Assembly: GCA_913055215.1 (NCBI GenBank)
Contig: CAJXJP010000005.1
Coordinates: forward strand, 1-45,260
Length of the DNA stretch: 45,260 bases
From: an uncultured Candidatus Altimarinota bacterium
GTDB taxonomy: Bacteria; Patescibacteriota; Gracilibacteria; BD1-5; UBA6164
Direction of reading: 5' to 3'
Below the pieces are notes generated by a model, which worked only from the letters and a program-made list of their open reading frames with translations, was not told the origin of the DNA and ran no database searches. Numbering within the stretch: position 1 is the first letter of the stretch; every line of letters starts with the position of its first letter. A program made the translations under genes and the position numbers. Below, one piece after another: positions 41,228 through 45,260 of the stretch.

Positions 41228-44200
41228 ATGGCATGACTTGAAACAAATTCTTATGATTCTGTAGTAGAAAAACTAGGAAATATAAATAATGGTTCTTCAA
41301 AATTTAATGAGGAAACAAGAAAAAAAATGGAAGCCCTTTTAAAAGATGAGACAATAAATCAAAAACAAAAAGATGAAATTCAAGCTCATCTTGATGTTTA
41401 TGCTACTTTAAAAACTTCAGTAAATACAGAAAAAGAAGCTACAAAAGAATCAGTTGAACAAAATGCAAGTATTCTAATCAATAAACTTCAAGAACTAAGC
41501 AAAGACAATAAAAGTATATCAAAGATAGATGGAAAACTTATTGCTTCTATCGAAAAACAACTTGATTATTTAGAAGAAAATAATGTTGAAGAATATGCTA
41601 AATTATTACAACAATTATCTATTACAAGCACTCAATATAGAAATTTTGTAAATGAAGGTTATACTGAAAAACTTCCTCATTTTGAAAAACTTATCATTTC
41701 TGAAAAAGAAAAGTTAATTGGCTTTCTTACTGAATCTGCTCTTGATTTAGATTCAAAGGATTTAAATCAAAGACTTGCCCTTTATAGTGGGAGCAAAAAT
41801 AAAACAAAACAAAAAGTGATTCTTGATCACATTATGAAAAATGAAATTGATAATAAAAATTATACGATTCAAACTTCAACAGATAACAATTTCAATGTAT
41901 TAGATTCAAATAATAACAAAGTTGAAAATAAAGAAATTCAAGAAATAAAAAAATATATTTCAGCTAGTGATATTCAATCTTACGAAATTTACAAACAAAC
42001 TGTTGATTATAAATTATTAAACCAAGTTTCACTTGGTGTTGATGCTAATGGAAATAATAACACAGTCACTGATATAATTAATGACTCACCTGAATCAGTA
42101 AAAAAGAAATTAACAGAAACAACATTAGCAAAACTTGCTATCCCCGCTCTAATACTTTCATATTTGTTTGGATTTATTGGTGGAAAAGATAAAGATGGAA
42201 ATAAAACATCATTTATGTCGAGATTAGGAAAAGTTATATTATGAGGTGCTGCCTTAGGATTAACAGCAACAACTATTAATGAACTTTGAGGTGATACATG
42301 ATCAATGATCAAATCAGCTAAAAATAAAATAAATGAATTATGAGATATTGGTTTAGACTATGCATCTAATACATATAACCAAGTTAAAGAATGAGCAAAA
42401 AATACATTAAATAATAATCCTGCTCTGAAAAAAACATATACAAGTTTAATAGAAGCTGATAAAAACAATCCAACTCCTATTGGAAAACAGAATATCGAAA
42501 ACCTATTTCAAACTTGTAGTGTAGATACCACTTTTGAATATGTAAGTACTTCAACAATTGAATGATTTACAAACAATGATGGTAATATAGTTGCAAAACA
42601 AATATGGTCAGAAATTCCAACAAAAGAAGATTGAAAAGAATATAGCAACTCTGAGTTAAGAAACTTCTTAGCGTTACTTCTAACTAAAAAAGATCATTCA
42701 GATTCATATGGTTCAGATTTACTTATTTTAAAAGATCAGCCTACTCAATCAACAAATAATGAAAATACTACTGAATCTACAAATATAACTCCTGTTTCTA
42801 GTAATATAGAAAATACTTCTCAAGAAGAATTAGAATCTGTAGAAAAAAAAAAATTAAATAATAATACTTCTGAAGCAAATATTGATTCTCAAGAAGAAAT
42901 TGAAAAATTAAATAATTTTGTAACTGTTGCCCAAATTATCGATGGAAGACATTACCTTTTCTCTGAAGATGGAAAAAGTGAATTTTTAGATTATTCTCAA
43001 CTTTCACCAGAAATCTCTGATATTTTACACGATTATGAAACAACAAAATTAAAAGCAGATAATTTACTTTTTATTTTAAATATAGTAGAAATCAAATGAA
43101 AAGATGTTCTTCTAAAAAAATTATATAATTCTATTAATGGAGTTAATCCTTTAGATATTGAAAATACAGTCGCATGACTAAATACAACTATTAATGATAT
43201 ACTAAATCAACTTCCAGGAAATGTTGGAAATATCTGAAAAAGAAAAGATGTATTAAATTATCTCACAGAAAATGGTTATTATGATTCAGTATCAAGAGAA
43301 ATTGTAAATCATAATTTTGACGAAATTGTTTGAGAAATAACTCCAAAAGATTTAGAGAACTTTTATAATTATTATAGGGTTACTCCTCAAATAGAACATG
43401 CACTAAAAAGTATTCCAGATTTTGAAGAAAAATTAAGAAACAAAAAAAATGATTTAGAATGATATATTGCTAAATTTAAAGCAGAAATTATATCTCAACC
43501 GCAGTTTGCTTGAATAGATCAAAATACAATTATTGACCAAACTAGAAAGAACTTTTTAGAAGGTTATTCAAAAAGTTTACTATTTGAGTGAGCAGTAGCA
43601 AATGAAATTACATATTGAATTTTTGAATCAAGCCAAAATAATGAAACTGATTTATTCGCTGAACTTGAATGAATAGGTTGGTTTGATATAAGTGAAAAAA
43701 ATGCTGATTTTTTGTGAGAAGAAGCACTTATGTTTATTGGAACACAAATTGTAGCTACAGCTGCATGACTTGTTACAGTATGAGCTTGAGCAGTCGCTGT
43801 TAACGCACTTGTCTATGGTGCACGTTGAGCAAAGGTTGCAAACTATATTGCAAAATCAGGAAGGATCGTTAATTGAGTAACAAAAGTAGCAAGCGCAGCA
43901 ACATCTTGAGCGGCATTTAATCTAGGATACACTTGATTGAACTCAGTTGTTGAATGAAAAAACCTATATACAACTGAATGATTTGTTCATTCAGCTATTG
44001 GGTGAATTGCATTTAGAGCGGCTTGAAAAGTATTTGAATCACTTAAGCCTGCCTTAAAAACATCTGGAAAATTTGTATTAAAACATCCAGTTGTTACTTC
44101 ACTGTCAACAGCTTGATTATGAGTTGTATGATATAACACTATACCAGAATCAATTCAACTTGATCCAGGTGAATGGTCACAGGAAGAAATACTAGAAGCA

Positions 44201-44437
44201 ACTACTCTTATTATTACACTTATTCTAGCAAAAAAAGGTCATAATGCTTTTAAAAACTATAGAGCTACTAAAGCAGAAAATGGTATAAAAGTTGATGCTA
44301 TAAAAAGATGAGAACAATTTGAAACGAAATACCGTTGAGAAAAGTTTCATGCAAAATATAATACAGCAAAAGAAGAAGCAAAACAAAACATAGTGAATAG
44401 ATATAGTAATATGAAAAATGTAAAACCTAAAATATAA
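41228..44437 (+). CDS. Giant membrane-associated protein of unknown function
   Basis: 1069 residues with TGA as glycine; the frame is open throughout. Domains visible: an N-terminal helical, charged third; a hydrophobic stretch near 297-318 (L-A-I-P-A-L-I-L-S-Y-L-F-G-F) and another near 338-352; a Ser/Thr/Asn/Glu linker near 505-560; a helical region to 830. A C-terminal Gly/Ala-rich membrane block (about 832-990) has G-T-Q-I-V-A-T-A-A-G-L-V-T-V-G-A-G-A-V and later A-I-G-G-I-A-F, resembling glycine-zipper or pore-forming helices, then a basic tail. Many of the membrane glycines are TGA. No signal peptide. A large secreted or surface effector is possible, but this is inference. Confidence 0.75.
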
Positions 44438-44466
44438 AAAAGAGTCATAATTTGACTCTTTTTTTT
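44436..44466 (+). terminator. Intrinsic terminator after giant gene
   Basis: AAAGAGTCA/TGACTCTTT stem, loop TAATT, T-run; overlaps the TAA. TTGACT in its 3' arm may be the -35 of the next gene. Confidence 0.88.
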
Positions 44467-44480
44467 AATTGTAGTAATAT
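44451..44480 (+). promoter_or_regulatory. Possible promoter of the membrane-protein cassette
   Basis: TTGACT (44451-44456), 18-base spacer, TAATAT (44475-44480), about 45 bases upstream of the ATG. The -35 box is inside the preceding terminator. Confidence 0.35.
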
Positions 44481-44524
44481 AACAATACGATTATCCAAAA
44501 ATTTCTGAATTTAAAGGGGGCTCT

Positions 44525-44998
44525 ATGAGCACAGAAACAAGTAAGAAAAAACTATACATTTTATTTGCAGTATTTAGCTTTGCATATGCAGCAGTATACG
44601 TTGTAACTAAATTGTATATGCCATGGTTTTTAGGGAATCAAACACCTATTGCATTAATTGGAGTACTTGCTTTAATTGCATACTTTTTACCAAGAGCAAT
44701 TGAAACAAAAGCTGTGAGTTATTTCTATCCAATCTATATAGTTCTAATAACGTTCTATATGAACGGAAGTAGTGATGTCTCTTATCTTAGTACTATGATG
44801 AGTGTTCTACTTGTAATCGCAAACATTATTGTTGCGTTTATGGTATTCGGCTATATTAGCTCTGAAACAAAATATGGTGTTCCTGTAAAAACACTGGCAC
44901 TTCTTGCTCTAATCGTAATATTTACAACTAGTACTAATGGAATCCTCTCTGTTAGTGCTGTTGATTATTCTTTTGAAATCACAGGACAAGGATTTTAA
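44525..44998 (+). CDS. Four- to five-helix membrane protein, foreign-looking cassette
   Basis: 157 residues, not recognised. Basic N-terminus M-S-T-E-T-S-K-K-K, then helices near 10-28, 38-56, 64-80, 87-109 and 121-140, and an exposed C-terminal F-E-I-T-G-Q-G-F. All nine glycines are GGN and there is no TGA, although glycine in the neighbouring giant genes is very often TGA. A strong AAAGGGGG Shine-Dalgarno lies a few bases before the ATG. Alone between two native genes with its own terminator. Likely of foreign origin; role unknown. Confidence 0.75.
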   Translation: MSTETSKKKLYILFAVFSFAYAAVYVVTKLYMPWFLGNQTPIALIGVLALIAYFLPRAIETKAVSYFYPIYIVLITFYMNGSSDVSYLSTMMSVLLVIANIIVAFMVFGYISSETKYGVPVKTLALLALIVIFTTSTNGILSVSAVDYSFEITGQGF

Positions 44999-45021
44999 CT
45001 GTGTGTTTTAAAAGATATCCC

Positions 45022-45050
45022 AAATAGCCACACTTGTGGCTATTTTTTTA
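45022..45050 (+). terminator. Terminator after membrane-protein cassette
   Basis: AAATAGCCAC/GTGGCTATTT perfect 10-bp stem, loop ACTT, T-run. Confidence 0.9.
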
Positions 45051-45166
45051 AATTTAAAATAAATACATAAATTGTCAAGTTCTAAAACATAGAATAGTTC
45101 CTTATTTTTCGCAAAATAAATAAATATATGATAAAATAATTGTAAATATAAATAATTATAAAAACC

Positions 45167-45260
45167 ATGGCTAATAATGTTGAATCTTACCTATCTCAAC
45201 ACTTTGAAAAAAATGAAATCAAAGAATTAGAGAAAAGACCTGATTTTGAAACAACAAAAA
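45167..45260 (+). CDS. Start of a gene cut by the window end
   Basis: The frame from this ATG is open to the window edge: M-A-N-N-V-E-S-Y-L-S-Q-H-F-E-K-N-E-I and on, charged and helical. The upstream 115 bases are AT-rich with TATGATAAAAT-like boxes. No Shine-Dalgarno. The N-terminal style (short, M-A- followed by a helical charged stretch) resembles the giant protein at 41228. Too short to identify. Confidence 0.5.
   Translation, partial: MANNVESYLSQHFEKNEIKELEKRPDFETTK

Overview
The window is a dense, AT-rich bacterial chromosome segment in which in-frame TGA is read as glycine (NCBI translation table 25) and genes end only in TAA or TAG. TGA sits at family-invariant glycines: the KH-domain GxxG of KhpA, the Walker A loop of a secretion ATPase, the Asp-x-x-Gly-Phe signature of an adenylate cyclase, and SSB and SmpB motifs. 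That code, with small ribosomal clusters, a one-component DnaE replicase and type IV secretion-like membrane genes, points to the Patescibacteria/CPR lineages Absconditabacteria (SR1) or Gracilibacteria (BD1-5). I cannot separate the two from this window.

Layout. 1-207: tail of an M48 protease. 260-1592: tRNA-Met, then rpsF-ssb-rpsR. 1593-3698: typA. 3706-6838 (minus): a glycine-free small gene and leuS. 6978-9986: a small membrane protein, a pilin-like protein, a methyltransferase and thiI. 10145-11593: two secreted-protein genes of foreign appearance. 11657-16122 (minus): an 891-aa repeat protein, smpB and an M23 peptidase. 16262-16910 (minus): three tiny ORFs. 17018-21052 (minus): dnaE. 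21197-22102: a hypothetical gene. 22183-22455: a foreign-looking lipoprotein. 22493-24094 (minus): lysS. 24297-29511: a four-gene type IV secretion-like operon. 29603-29770 (minus): tRNA-fMet and tRNA-Glu. 29865-33312 (minus): a CHASE2 adenylate cyclase and a FecR-domain protein. 33377-33778: a DivIC/FtsB-like protein. 33814-37528 (minus): a pilin-like gene, khpA, rpsP, tRNA-Leu, rpmB, rpsJ, tuf, two tiny basic proteins, tRNA-Ala and tRNA-Asp. 37694-38578 (minus): ftsX. 38724-44437: two very large divergently transcribed proteins. 44525-44998: a foreign-looking membrane protein. 45167-end: the start of another gene.

The native genes divide into translation and replication housekeeping, cell-wall and division functions (M23 peptidase, FtsX, DivIC/FtsB-like), a membrane secretion or pilus system (VirD4/TraG-like ATPase plus pilin-like helical-hairpin proteins, with further pilin-like genes elsewhere), and a membrane cAMP signalling pair. 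This would suit a small, surface-attached, host-dependent cell.

The most striking feature is a set of small TGA-free genes set between native genes at 10145-11593, 16262-16554, 22183-22455 and 44525-44998. Their glycines are all GGN; the larger ones carry Sec signals, a lipobox or membrane helices. The largest uses CGN for arginine, and most have clear ribosome-binding sites, which most native genes lack. They look like imports from a standard-code bacterium, possibly the host or prey. Two adjacent ones share a 13-residue motif.
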